From positions 1,550,001 to 1,614,000 of the forward strand of contig NZ_CP073696.1 of NCBI RefSeq assembly GCF_025264645.1: 64,000 nt of DNA, read 5' to 3'. The notes below the pieces were generated by a model. The model was not told where the DNA came from. It did not search any database and saw only the letters and a program-made list of their open reading frames with translations. Origin of the DNA: Edaphobacter lichenicola. GTDB lineage: Bacteria > Acidobacteriota > Terriglobia > Terriglobales > Acidobacteriaceae. Position numbers and translations under genes: made by a program. Positions 8,446 to 17,224 of the stretch are shown piece by piece. Each line of letters begins with the position of its first letter. The first letter of the stretch is position 1.

Positions 8446-9159
8446 ATGTGCGGACGTTATGGGTTGAAGTCGGATAAACAGGACATCGCCACAGCCTTTT
8501 ACGCTAAGAAGGTGAACCCCAAGGTCGTCCTGGCGCCAAACTACAACGTCGCGCCGAGCACCTTCCTGCCGGTCGTGAAGCTTGATGAGGAAGGCGACCG
8601 CGAGCTGACGCTTATGCGGTGGGGATTGATTCCCTTCTTTTCGAAGGATGACAAGGCAGCTTTCAAATCGACCAATGCCAGAGCCGAGACTGTCGCCACT
8701 CTGCCTACCTTCCGTGAAGCTTTCAAGAGACGGCACTGCATCGTCCCCGCCGACTGGTTCTACGAGTGGTAAGGCCTAGACCCTCGGCGCAAGAAAACGC
8801 AGTCGTGGGCGATTGCGCGGACAGACCGAAAGCTGTTCGGCATGGCAGGTTTATGGGATAGTTGGATTGATCCCATCATCAGACAGCCCCTTGAGACATT
8901 CACCATCATCACGACCGATCCCAACGAGCTCATGGAACCTATTCACACAAGAATGCCAGTCATTCTGAGCCCCGAGGACTATGAGAGGTGGTTAGCCCCA
9001 GTTGACCCCGCTAGGCCACCCACAGATCTTTTGAGACTATCTCTTGTGTCCTTAGAAGCGTGGCAAGTAGACCCCAAGGTAGGCAATGTCAGAAATACAG
9101 GCCCAGAGCTTTGCGAACCATGGGCAGATGATCCGCCAGCCCCATCTTTATTTGGGTAA
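8446..9159 (+). pseudogene. SRAP/YedK-type DNA-protein crosslink protein, interrupted by in-frame stop
   Basis: SRAP (HMCES/YedK) proteins crosslink through Cys2 to abasic sites in single-stranded DNA. Cys2 is present (MCGRYG), as are the PNYNVAPS strand, the RWGLIPFF motif and the active-site Glu in WFYEW. A TAA at 8770-8772, immediately after WFYEW, ends translation at codon 109. The same frame then continues with family-typical sequence (LFGMAGLW, and the active-site His in PIHTRMPVIL) to 9159. A single substitution in an ancestral codon would explain it; there is no frameshift. Either a pseudogene or a read-through case. It closes the small-ORF operon. Confidence 0.85.
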
Positions 9160-9346
9160 TTCACTATATAAAGGCCCGAAATCACGAGCAATATCACGAA
9201 AGATTGGGGATAACCCCTCGCGCCGCGTGATCGTACACTCACCTGAGCGTACTTAGCACTTGCGTTACAAAACAGACCGGAGACATGGTTTACAGCGAAG
9301 CGCGACGATTACCGTTACTAAGCTTGCCGACGCAAGACGATGTTGT

Positions 9347-9966
9347 ATGCCTTGGAAAGAGAGTGGAATCTTGGATTAACGTCTGCAGTTTTTGTCCAGT
9401 TACCAAAGGAAGAGATGTCAGTAGCGGACCTGTGTCGCGCGTATGGAATCTCGCGTCCAACAGCCTACCGCTGGATCAACCGTTACAACGAGACGTGACC
9501 AGAAGGACTCGTGGATCGGAGCCGCCGCCCGCATACCTGTTCGCACGCGACGCTTGAGCCGATGGAGAACGCCATCCTCGTGCTTCGTGCCAAGCATCCG
9601 TCCTGGGGCGCGCGCAAACTGAAGGCGAGGCTGGAAATGCTACAGCCAGACCTCGTGTGGCCTGCAGCTAGCACATTCGGCAACATCTTGAGCCGCGCGG
9701 GCTTGACCAGTCCGCAGAGAAAGAGGAAACGCACCACGCCATGCTCAGAACCGTTCTCTCTGGTCACTGGCCCGAATCAGTTGTGGTGCATGGATTTCAA
9801 GGGCTACTTCACCACAGGCGATGGAAAGCGATGTGACCCGTTCACCATCACGGACGCGCATAGCCGTTTCTTGATTCGTTGCCATATCGTTTCGCGTATA
9901 GACACGAGCCAGGTCCGAGCGATCTGCGAGGCAGCGATGCGGGAGTACGGCGTGCCGGCACGGATC
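9347..9966 (+). pseudogene. IS481-family transposase remnant
   Basis: The typical IS481 start MPWKE is followed by an in-frame stop after ten codons, then a frameshift. The helix-turn-helix (VADLCRAYGISRPTAYRWIN) is readable, a further TGA interrupts ET*PEGLVDRSRRPH, and the DDE domain begins with WCMDFKGYF (first Asp) and ITDAHSRFLI. The sequence stops after EYGVPARI, where a complete element would read RSDNGPPFAS (second Asp). The 3' half of the element and its end are gone. Not functional. Confidence 0.85.
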
Positions 9967-10061
9967 AGCTCCTTGAGGTCGAAGAGATCCAACCTGCGAT
10001 GAAAAGCGTCGAGACCTGCCAATGCAGATGACGCGAGAAAACTGCGCCGATCAAGGCTCAA
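9964..10061 (-). pseudogene. 5' fragment of a Tat-exported protein gene
   Basis: Reads leftward from TTG 10061 (preceded by AAGGAAGG). It begins with the twin-arginine signal DRRSFLASSALAGL and about 20 further residues, then runs directly into the truncated IS481 transposase. The mature protein cannot be identified. A deletion that removed the transposase 3' end and the rest of this gene explains the junction. Confidence 0.6.
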
Positions 10062-10098
10062 GACTACCTTCCTTTAGCTGCGACCCCACGGGCAGCGG

Positions 10099-10878
10099 TT
10101 ACGCTTTTTGCAATGAATCCAGAAAACTCGGCAGCGATGACAGATCGTGACTGGTTGCATCGGCGGATACACCGAGTTCTTCCGATGGCACATTGAGTCT
10201 GTTCACCCAATAGGTTGAATAACCGAATATCTGAGCGCCTACGGCGTCCCAGCCGCCGAATGCAACAAAAGCTATCTGATGCTTCTGCAGGTGGAAAGCT
10301 TCGAGCGCCAGGTTATACGTGACGGGGTCGGGCTTAAATATTTTGACGCGATCGGTGCTGAGTTGAAACTCAAACATTGTTCCAAGATTGGAACCTTCAA
10401 CGCAAGCTTTCATCATCGTGTCTGTCATATTCGATAGAAGTGCCATGCGAATGCCGCGTTTCTGAAGCGTCTGAAGCGCGGCAGCCACATCGGGCCACGG
10501 CTTCAACTGTAGAAATGCCGACATCAACTGCTTATTCTGTTCCGGCCCGAGACTGACCTTGCTCTGCTTCGCTGCATAGTTCAGGGCGTCCTGAGTCACG
10601 TTCCAGAAGTCCGCGTATTTGTGCATCGAGTTGCGGAGCCATGTGTACTCAAACTGTCGCGTGCGCCATTCGTTGCTTAATTGCGCGCCATGCCGCGGGA
10701 ATAACTCTTCTGCCAGATCGAAGACAGGCCGGGAATCAAAGATCGCGAAGGCATCGAATGCCACTGCCTTGATCACCGATCGATTCTGCGCGCTAAGCAC
10801 CCGAGGCGCGAGCGCCGAAGCAGCGAGCATCGTCGCTGCGCCGAGAAACTGGCGTCTGTTGGCTCCAATTCTTTTCAC
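10099..10878 (-). CDS. Tat-exported type II haloacid dehalogenase-like hydrolase
   Basis: HAD-superfamily hydrolase of the L-2-haloacid dehalogenase type. A Tat signal (NRRQFLGAATMLAASALA) at residues 7-24 predicts export to the periplasm, which is unusual for this enzyme class but known in acidobacterial homologues. Catalytic Asp in AVAFDAFAIFD, motif II Ser in LLSNMTD, Lys in IFKPDPVTY, and the C-terminal GGWDAVGAQ...WVNR signature. GTG 10878 is chosen because GGAGAGGG precedes it; the longer reading to 10938 adds sequence before the Tat motif. It lies 61 bases after the disulfide oxidoreductase gene on the same strand, probably the third gene of the protoglobin operon. Confidence 0.85.
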   Translation of the reverse strand: MKRIGANRRQFLGAATMLAASALAPRVLSAQNRSVIKAVAFDAFAIFDSRPVFDLAEELFPRHGAQLSNEWRTRQFEYTWLRNSMHKYADFWNVTQDALNYAAKQSKVSLGPEQNKQLMSAFLQLKPWPDVAAALQTLQKRGIRMALLSNMTDTMMKACVEGSNLGTMFEFQLSTDRVKIFKPDPVTYNLALEAFHLQKHQIAFVAFGGWDAVGAQIFGYSTYWVNRLNVPSEELGVSADATSHDLSSLPSFLDSLQKA

Positions 10879-10939
10879 AACGGTATTCCCTCTCCATCGT
10901 GCGCAACTCTCGTCAGTGATGACGAGTGAAGCTAACAAG

Positions 10940-12360
10940 CTATTTTTGTATCATGGAAGTCGGCACAGACGAGAACAACACGATGAGGCCCTCCATCAAC
11001 GTCGGGTGGGTAAGGATGGCTTCACGCAAGGCGGTGTATGGTAGACGGCCGAGCATTGCGATCTGAACGGCGGACATAATCTCTCCACCGTCGACACCGA
11101 AGACGGTGAAGCCCAGTATGCTATCGTCTTCGCCTACCAGGGCTTTCATGAAGCCCCTCGTTTCCGACAGCGTACGCGTTCGGAGGTCTGCGGCCATAGG
11201 GATCTTGAAGAGACGATAGGGGATGTTCTTTTTCCTGGCTTCTGCCTCGCTTAGACCGATATGTGCGACCTCTGGATCGGTGAATAAGACGTATGGTACC
11301 TGCCTCCCAGTGGTAACGCGGTTGCCGCCAGCGAAGTTATCACGGAGAATACGGAAGTCGTCGAAGGCGATGTGGGTGAACTGCGGCTGGCCGGCTACTT
11401 CGCCGTTGGCCCAGACCCCGGGCGCTGTGGTTTTGAGCTTTTCGTTTACCTTGATGTGGCCGCTGGCGGTGAGCTCAACTCCGGCGAGCTCGAGACCCAT
11501 GCCTTCGGTGTTCGGTGTTCGCCCTGTCGCGACGAGGATGTGTGTGCCTTCGATGGTCTTATTCTGTCCATCCTGTTTGTAGGTGATGATGACGGAGTCT
11601 CCCGATACACCGGAGGCTTCTACAACGGTAGCGTTCAAGACCAGGTCGATGCCTTCGTCGTGAAAAAGAGTTTCAATTCCGGCACTCACATCGGGGTCTT
11701 CTCGATGCAAAAGATTTGCGTTTCGTTCAAGGATGGAAACTCTGCTGCCAAGCCTCCGCATGGCCTGTGCGAACTCGAGACCGATGTAGCCGCCGCCAGG
11801 ACGATGAGATGTACGGGCAACGTGTCTAACTCAAGCGCTTCAATGTGCGTGAGCGGGTTGGCCGCGGCCAGACCTGGAATCTTGTCCACCGATGCCCGGG
11901 TGCCGGTGCCGATGACCACCTTCTCGCCGCGCACTTGGCGTTTGCTGCCGTCCGCCATGTATACCTCCAGCAGTCCTGGGCCGATGAAGTGGCCTTGACC
12001 GAGAATCAGCTCGACGCCGGTGGTTTCGTAGTTGCGAACGTGAATGTCGACGAGTTCTTTGACCATTTTGCGTTTGCGGCCTGTAACGGTCGCCATGTCG
12101 ATGGTGTGGCCCTGGCTCTCGATGCCGAACTCGGCGGCGCGTGCAAAGTAAGAGGCGACCTTGGCACTATGGATGATGTTCTTGCTCGGAAGGCAAGCGA
12201 TGTTGGGGCATGAGCCGCCAATCCATTTGCGCTCGATCATGGCGACGCGCTGCCCTTGTTTGGCGAGCGTCCACGCAAGGTATTTCGATCCTTCGCCACT
12301 GCCTATAATTACGAGGTCATACTCTTCCGGGGTAATCGATTGAGGGGCCGCAGCTGCCAT
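10940..12360 (-). pseudogene. FAD-dependent pyridine nucleotide-disulfide oxidoreductase, one-base frameshift
   Basis: Mercuric reductase/dihydrolipoamide dehydrogenase-like flavoprotein. FAD motif VIIGSGEGS, redox-active disulfide GGSCPNIACLPSK, and the C-terminal HPTLMEG with the catalytic His. The reading frame breaks at about 11791-11798. After LPVHLIVL the expected GGGYIGLEFAQAMRRLGS is in the next frame, consistent with loss of one G from a GGG run. Without that change the gene would encode about 473 residues. The start at 12360 follows AGGAGAAAAT. It is 14 bases after the protoglobin gene. The lesion is either real or a homopolymer sequencing error. Confidence 0.85.
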
Positions 12361-12374
12361 ATTTTCTCCTGTAG

Positions 12375-12986
12375 TTACCATTCATTGCTCGTTTTGGCGA
12401 GGTCCATGTAGGTCTTGGTCCAAAGCACAATCTGCATCTGAAGCGATCGTGTCCAGGCGAGGTGCATTCCTGCTATGTCGCGATCGCTGTGCCCCTTGGC
12501 GGTGAGATAGATCCTGATGGTGTCGTTGAGCACCGCGGCAAATGCCACGACATCCCGGAACGGGACATACGCAGTTGATTGGACGCCATCGGCCTGGTTC
12601 TTCTTGATGCTTGTATGTCTGAGCGCGATTTCGTGTTGATAGTTGAGCCAATCCTGGTCGTAGGGACGGAGGCAGGTGTCGAGGATCCACTGCTCGAAGC
12701 GAAGATTGCTTTTAGCGAGATACTCGGGGTTTTGTGCCCCTTCCGGCGTACGTGAATGTCTCGCGAGATTTGGGATGCTCGCGATAATGCCGCTCCGCCA
12801 ATGGGCGACGATTTGTTTGGTCTGTCCGTCGAGTACCTCCCCGGCCATGCGAAGGTAGCACTCATCCTCGACAGTAAAACCTACGGACACCTTTAAGGCG
12901 TTCAACTCATCAAGTGAAACAGGAGAGGTTCCTACAGCAGGCGTCCCGTAGCTGTAGGCGGGAATCTCATCGGCAACCTTCTTCAT
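12375..12986 (-). CDS. Protoglobin family heme protein
   Basis: Single-domain globin-like protein of about 203 residues. The segment RFEQWILDTCLRPYDQDWLNY followed by EIALRHTSIKKNQ matches the protoglobin F-helix region; the proximal heme His is probably in ALRHT. Protoglobins bind O2, CO and NO, and their physiological role is mostly unclear. No output domain is attached, so it is not a globin-coupled sensor. The ATG at 12986 is chosen because GGAGGT lies five bases upstream; a longer reading from 13004 would overlap that site. It is transcribed divergently from the AraC regulator at 13081 and leads an operon with a flavin disulfide oxidoreductase, suggesting a redox pair (inference). Confidence 0.88.
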   Translation of the reverse strand: MKKVADEIPAYSYGTPAVGTSPVSLDELNALKVSVGFTVEDECYLRMAGEVLDGQTKQIVAHWRSGIIASIPNLARHSRTPEGAQNPEYLAKSNLRFEQWILDTCLRPYDQDWLNYQHEIALRHTSIKKNQADGVQSTAYVPFRDVVAFAAVLNDTIRIYLTAKGHSDRDIAGMHLAWTRSLQMQIVLWTKTYMDLAKTSNEW

Positions 12987-13038
12987 GGCACCTCCTTGGG
13001 ACAAGCATGAACGCGTTCTTTATACTTGAATTCACTCA

Positions 13039-13066
13039 GAGTATCCGAAAGCTGTCTCGGAGTATC
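13039..13066 (+). promoter_or_regulatory. Putative AraC operator: direct repeat of GAGTATC, 21-bp spacing
   Basis: GAGTATC at 13039-13045 and again at 13060-13066, start to start 21 bp (two helical turns), just upstream of the AraC gene and in the divergent gap with the protoglobin gene. Direct half-sites with this spacing are typical of AraC/XylS regulators. The same pair with the same spacing is kept in the decayed copy at 16279-16306. Confidence 0.6.
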
Positions 13067-13080
13067 GATATGAGGTCGAT

Positions 13081-13914
13081 ATGGATAAGCTTTCCCCTTT
13101 TCTTTCGCGCTTCTCACTGACGGCAAGGGTTTTTCTTGCCGGCCATATTTGTGGGACGACGTCAGACCATGCAACCAGGACGGCTGGACATCTGCATGTT
13201 TTACGCAGCGGTGTATTGAATATCTTGAATAAACGCGGCGCGCCAACTGTGCTTCGCGAGCCGACGGTGCTGCTTTATTCGAGGCCCGAAGAACATACGT
13301 TTCAAACCGACGGCGCTGATATCGTGTGCGCGCATGTAGAGTTTGGTGCGGGAATGCTTAACCCGCTGGCTACAGCGCTTCCAAATTTGCTGGTTGTTCC
13401 GCTGGCTTCTATTCCGGAGCTTGGTCCTACGGTAACACTATTGTTTGCGGAGGCGTTTGCTCACAAAGATGGCAGGCAGGCGGCTATGGACCGATTGGCT
13501 GAGTACTTCCTTGTGCTGCTGTTGCGGTCGGCGTTGGAATCCAGGCTAATGGAGGGTGGGATACTGACTGCGCTCTCAGACACCCACCTCTCAAAGGCAG
13601 TTGCGGTGATTCATCAGGAGCCCGAGCATGCGTGGACACTGGAAGAACTGGGCCGCATCGCAGGAATGTCACGCGCGCGTTTTGCGGCACACTTTCTTGC
13701 AGTCATGGGGCAAACACCATTTGAGTATCTGGCGCTATGGCGAATTGGCGTCGCTCAATCACTGCTGAAGCGGGGCGAGCCGCTGAAGATGATTGCTCCA
13801 TCGGTCGGGTATGCCAGTGCAGGCGCTCTGATCAAATCCTTTTCACACCATGTGGGGGTACCGCCTATGACTTGGCTGGCATCGCAACAAACAGGAGAGG
13901 TAGGACGACGTTAG
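13081..13914 (+). CDS. AraC-family transcriptional regulator with cupin-type sensor domain
   Basis: 277 residues. The N-terminal half matches the AraC cupin_6 type (HLHVLRSGVLNIL, then PTVLLYSRPEEHTF). The C-terminal AraC DNA-binding domain has two helix-turn-helix units: WTLEELGRIAGMSRARFAAHF and IAPSVGYASAGALIKSFSHHVGVPP. The divergent position suggests control of the protoglobin/oxidoreductase/HAD operon and of itself through the 13039-13066 repeats. Its last bases overlap the convergent cupin gene. ATG 13081 is the first in-frame ATG where the domain begins; ATG 13070 is out of frame. Confidence 0.9.
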   Translation: MDKLSPFLSRFSLTARVFLAGHICGTTSDHATRTAGHLHVLRSGVLNILNKRGAPTVLREPTVLLYSRPEEHTFQTDGADIVCAHVEFGAGMLNPLATALPNLLVVPLASIPELGPTVTLLFAEAFAHKDGRQAAMDRLAEYFLVLLLRSALESRLMEGGILTALSDTHLSKAVAVIHQEPEHAWTLEELGRIAGMSRARFAAHFLAVMGQTPFEYLALWRIGVAQSLLKRGEPLKMIAPSVGYASAGALIKSFSHHVGVPPMTWLASQQTGEVGRR

Positions 13915-14384
13915 ACTTCCTCGTAATCCCTTGCTGCCGCCCAGTCGGGGAACAGAGTGATGCCATATTGCGGTGCCGCAGCCTTGAGTCGATCGATGTC
14001 CGCGGCCGAAGGTGGCCCGGGAATCTCGCCCTCCGTAAGGGCGTGACCACAGTCTACAAGAAAGCCTTCAAATCCTCCCGGAGTGCACAGAAGAAGATAG
14101 TGCGCGGGCAAGCCACTCTCGTTCATGAGTTGATGTGGAATCCCTCGCGGAAGGAAAATAGACTCTCCAGCCCTGATCGTTTGCTCCTTGCCGGATATGA
14201 TCGCCCGCATCTCTCCTTGCATCATGAAAAGCGTTTCATCGTCCTTTGCATGAACGTGTATTGGTGTTTTGGAAGGGCCGCTGCTGTGGTTCTCAAACAG
14301 CGAAAAAGAGTCGTTCGTCTGGGCGCTGGACAAATGTTGTTTCATCAGGACACCAACGAGTACAAATTCAGGTTGGGAAGCCAT
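13911..14384 (-). CDS. Cupin domain protein
   Basis: Small cupin of about 157 residues with the metal-binding set HVHAKDDETLFMMQGE (H, H, E) and the downstream His in PRGIPHQL. Proteins of this type bind a divalent metal and often modify small phenolics or serve as sensors; the substrate is unknown here. The start at 14384 follows AGAGGA; the reading from 14405 precedes the ribosome site. It lies downstream of the GMC oxidoreductase (63-base gap, same strand), so the two may be co-transcribed. It converges with the AraC gene with a 4-bp overlap of the 3' ends. Confidence 0.85.
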   Translation of the reverse strand: MASQPEFVLVGVLMKQHLSSAQTNDSFSLFENHSSGPSKTPIHVHAKDDETLFMMQGEMRAIISGKEQTIRAGESIFLPRGIPHQLMNESGLPAHYLLLCTPGGFEGFLVDCGHALTEGEIPGPPSAADIDRLKAAAPQYGITLFPDWAAARDYEEV

Positions 14385-14447
14385 TAAAATCCTCTGGGGG
14401 AACATTTCCTATTGGTTTGACTGTCATGTCCTTTCAGCAAGTTCAAC

Positions 14448-16058
14448 CTATGATGAGTGTTCTTTCCGCAACAGTTCGGCGGCTCGCTCTCCGACGATGA
14501 TGCAAGGTGCCATTGTGTTTCCCGTTGTCACACGAGGCAATATGGAGGCATCGGCTACCCGAAGGCCCTCGAAGCCATAGACCTTGAGCTTGCTATCCAC
14601 TACGGAGATTGAATCGCGGCCCATCTTCGCCGTTCCTGATTGATGCCAGAAGGTGACGAGACCGTTTCGGATATAGTCCTCGAGCGCAGCGCCGGTTAGG
14701 TTTGCGGGAGCATGCTCGCCTTTGGTGTAGGGACGAAGAGCTTCGGCATTGCCAATCTCTCGTGCGCGTTGAACACCCAGCTTCAGATCTCTGAGGTCGC
14801 TCGGCTCAGCCAGGTAGTTCGCCTTCACTTGCAGGGGGTCAGAAGCTCTTGCCCCGGTCAGGTGAATCGAACCCCTGCTGGCAGGTCGCATTCCCATAAA
14901 CAGCGTCCAGGCTGCTGCGGGGGGCGGGTACTTTGCTGCATTTTCGGGAGTGAGGAACGGGATGCCAATTCCATAGGTGTAGAAATTAGGTGCATCCAGT
15001 GCGGCATCCGTCTTCCAGAACGCTACGGATGAGCTCCTCGCGATTTGTGGAAGGGGAGCGTCAGTCGCTTCCCATACCAAACCAAGCGCAACGTGGTCAT
15101 GCAGATTGCGTCCAACGCCGGGCAGATGTTGACGCACGGGAATACCGAACTTTCCAAGCTCACGCTCATCACCGATACCTGACTGCATCAGCAGCTTCGG
15201 CGTCTGAATGGCGCCCTGGGAAAGGATGATCTCAAGCGCTACGTTAGCTTGGCGAAGTTGGCCCTCGTATTCGAACTCGATCCCGATCGCGCGATTACCC
15301 TCAAAGAGAATGCGGGACGTGAGAGCGCCCGTCAGCACGGTAAGATTCGACTGCTGAAGTCGAGGAGTAACGTAGGAACGGTACGCAGACTGCCGCTTTC
15401 CGTCGTGAATGATGTTGTCGACGATGGCGCAACCGCCGTCTTCCTTCATCATCTGACCGCCGGAGTTTCGAAAGCGCTTCAGTCCGGATGAGTCTGCTGC
15501 GTCCAGCATTGCCAGAGAAAAACCGTCCGGGTGTTCAGCCGGCTGCACATGCATCGCTCCGCCCACGCCATAGAAATCGGGATCAGGAGCACCGGTCCAG
15601 TCTTCCACTCGGCTGCGGTAGAGTTTAAGAATCGCGTCATATCCCCAACCTTGATCACCGGCTTCGGCTGCATACATATCCCAATCGGCCTTGTGTCCTC
15701 GGGACCAGGTTCCGACATTAATGCTGGAGCCTCCTCCCAGCACCTTGCCCATTGAATATAGAATCGAACGCCCGTTCAAGTTCGAGTCTGGCTCGGTGAA
15801 GAAACTCCAATCAAGATTCCCCCCGAGGTTCATAGGCCAGCGGTCGGTATCCATCACCAAGTCTGTCTCGTCGCTGCCACCTGCCTCGAGGAGAAGCACT
15901 CGGACATTTGGATTCTCGGAAAGTCTTCCAGCGACGACAGAACCTGAACTGCCACTGCCGCAAACAATGTAGTCGAATGGTCTGCTCAGGTCAGACGCAA
16001 GGTCTTTCTGGACAGCATGAGTTGTCTTGCTAGCGATCTGTTCTGTAGGGTTTGGCAT
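14448..16058 (-). CDS. GMC-family FAD-dependent oxidoreductase (choline dehydrogenase-like)
   Basis: 536 residues. N-terminal Rossmann motif GSGSSG at 34-39, GMC signature 1 around GKVLGGGSSIN, C-terminal FWHQSGT with the catalytic His, and the NTMAPCIIVGERAAELL tail. Oxidises an alcohol using FAD; the substrate cannot be read from sequence. No signal peptide, so cytoplasmic. It is upstream of the cupin gene and followed, on its 5' side, by the decayed second copy of the AraC control region. A regulator once stood there. Confidence 0.9.
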   Translation of the reverse strand: MPNPTEQIASKTTHAVQKDLASDLSRPFDYIVCGSGSSGSVVAGRLSENPNVRVLLLEAGGSDETDLVMDTDRWPMNLGGNLDWSFFTEPDSNLNGRSILYSMGKVLGGGSSINVGTWSRGHKADWDMYAAEAGDQGWGYDAILKLYRSRVEDWTGAPDPDFYGVGGAMHVQPAEHPDGFSLAMLDAADSSGLKRFRNSGGQMMKEDGGCAIVDNIIHDGKRQSAYRSYVTPRLQQSNLTVLTGALTSRILFEGNRAIGIEFEYEGQLRQANVALEIILSQGAIQTPKLLMQSGIGDERELGKFGIPVRQHLPGVGRNLHDHVALGLVWEATDAPLPQIARSSSVAFWKTDAALDAPNFYTYGIGIPFLTPENAAKYPPPAAAWTLFMGMRPASRGSIHLTGARASDPLQVKANYLAEPSDLRDLKLGVQRAREIGNAEALRPYTKGEHAPANLTGAALEDYIRNGLVTFWHQSGTAKMGRDSISVVDSKLKVYGFEGLRVADASILPRVTTGNTMAPCIIVGERAAELLRKEHSS

Positions 16059-16230
16059 ATATCTCCTGGCTCCGGACTTGCCGGAGGTACCGCGGTTTAG
16101 CCTCTAAATGCTCGCTTCGAGAATCGGCGCACAGCGTTAAAGGTCCTTCCGAATTGGTTCAGACGCAAAGAAGCCAGTTGGCAAGAATTGGTCGGTAGCA
16201 TCTGTCAATCTAATCAGCAACCTCATAGAA

Positions 16231-16376
16231 GCTCCTTAGGACAATCATGAACGTGTTCTCTCCGCTTGGAGTCATCAGGAGTATCCAAAAGCTATTTGGG
16301 AGTATCAATATGCAGTCGATAAGCTATTCCCGTTTTCATTTACGTGTCTCGCTTCACAGTCGGTCTTTCGGGCCGT
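16231..16376 (+). repeat. Decayed duplicate of AraC upstream region and 5' coding end
   Basis: Aligns, at an offset of exactly 3240 bp around the half-sites, with 12991-13137. Shared: the rightmost part of the divergent gene's leader, the GAGTATC direct repeat (16279-16285 and 16300-16306, again 21 bp apart), and the first ~20 AraC codons, readable as DKLFPF...SVFRA. A six-base deletion removes the start codon, and similarity fades by 16376. The operator is better conserved than the coding part. The stretch left of it, on the minus strand, keeps AAGGAGC plus an ATG (about 16226) that opens only a short ORF. Confidence 0.7.
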
Positions 16377-16710
16377 ATGGACTTCGTGCCGCCGGGGCTC
16401 CTTCTCTACGCGCCGCCGATCTACGCCCGATAGCCGCCGTGCTCTATGTTTCTGTCCTCTATGCCCACCTTCGTGCAACAACGCAACCGCTATGCAATTC
16501 TAAGTTCCGACATCATCCTGCTCGGCACCGAGGAACAAGTTCGGCTGGCGGTGCATGCCGCGCATGAGCTTGCCACCGGCAAACCGATTCATACGTAGGC
16601 ATTCGTTCGCATCGCTGCGCGCTTTCATTCGCGAGACGCTCGATCTGGATCTCATCCCGTCCGATCTCGCGATTCCGGTACAGGGTCCGGTGCGGCCAAC
16701 CCAGCTAGTC
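16377..16710 (+). pseudogene. Decayed gene of unknown function
   Basis: One frame reads MDFVPPGLLLYAPPIYAR, stop, then a protein-like stretch from 16446 (SSDIILLGTEEQVRLAVHAA) ending at a TAG after GKPIHT. A shifted frame then continues LRAFIRETLDLDLIPSDLAI and VQGPVRP. The continuity across frames suggests one broken gene, but I do not recognise the family. Beyond it, to 17224, I see only a short AT-rich leader for the permease gene. Confidence 0.4.
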
Positions 16711-17224
16711 GCCGCGACAAGGATGAGAAGGCCGAAGGCCATCAAGGCGAGGGCGATCGTGGTGGTGGCATGGGATAGGGGCTGCATGAGTGGCGAGCTT
16801 GGGCTTGGATCCAAATCTCATCGTGACGACGGTGATGAAGAGAGTGATCCCCTCGTGCCGTTTAGCTCCGCTCTGTAAGCAGTTGCGGTACTGGTTAGAA
16901 TGCGAAACGCGCTTCCCAGTCATTAACCCCGACTGGTTGGCAACTCGGCGGCCAAGGATTCGCGTTTTCAATGAGTACTAAATCGCCAAATCACTCAATG
17001 AATAGGTTGGTCTGTTCACGCCAACCGAGAACGGAAGCCCCGCTTTCGCCGCCGTCCCTGTTCATTCACGGACGCCTCCAGACGAAATCGGACACCCAAT
17101 CCGGCCCCTATGCGCCTTCGAATTCCCGTAAGCTAATTTGTTCTTATGAAGTTTCGTTAAAAAACACTTTGGCTCCCGAATTGCTTTTCTTTCCATGCAG
17201 ATCTGGTGTAACCCGGAGCCCGAC

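Noticed and set aside
8296..8736. 146-residue minus-strand ORF
   Set aside because: Shadow of the SRAP gene.
11372..11998. 208-residue plus-strand ORF
   Set aside because: Antisense shadow of the disulfide oxidoreductase.
13737..14387. 216-residue plus-strand ORF
   Set aside because: Runs across the AraC and cupin genes in other frames; composition not protein-like.
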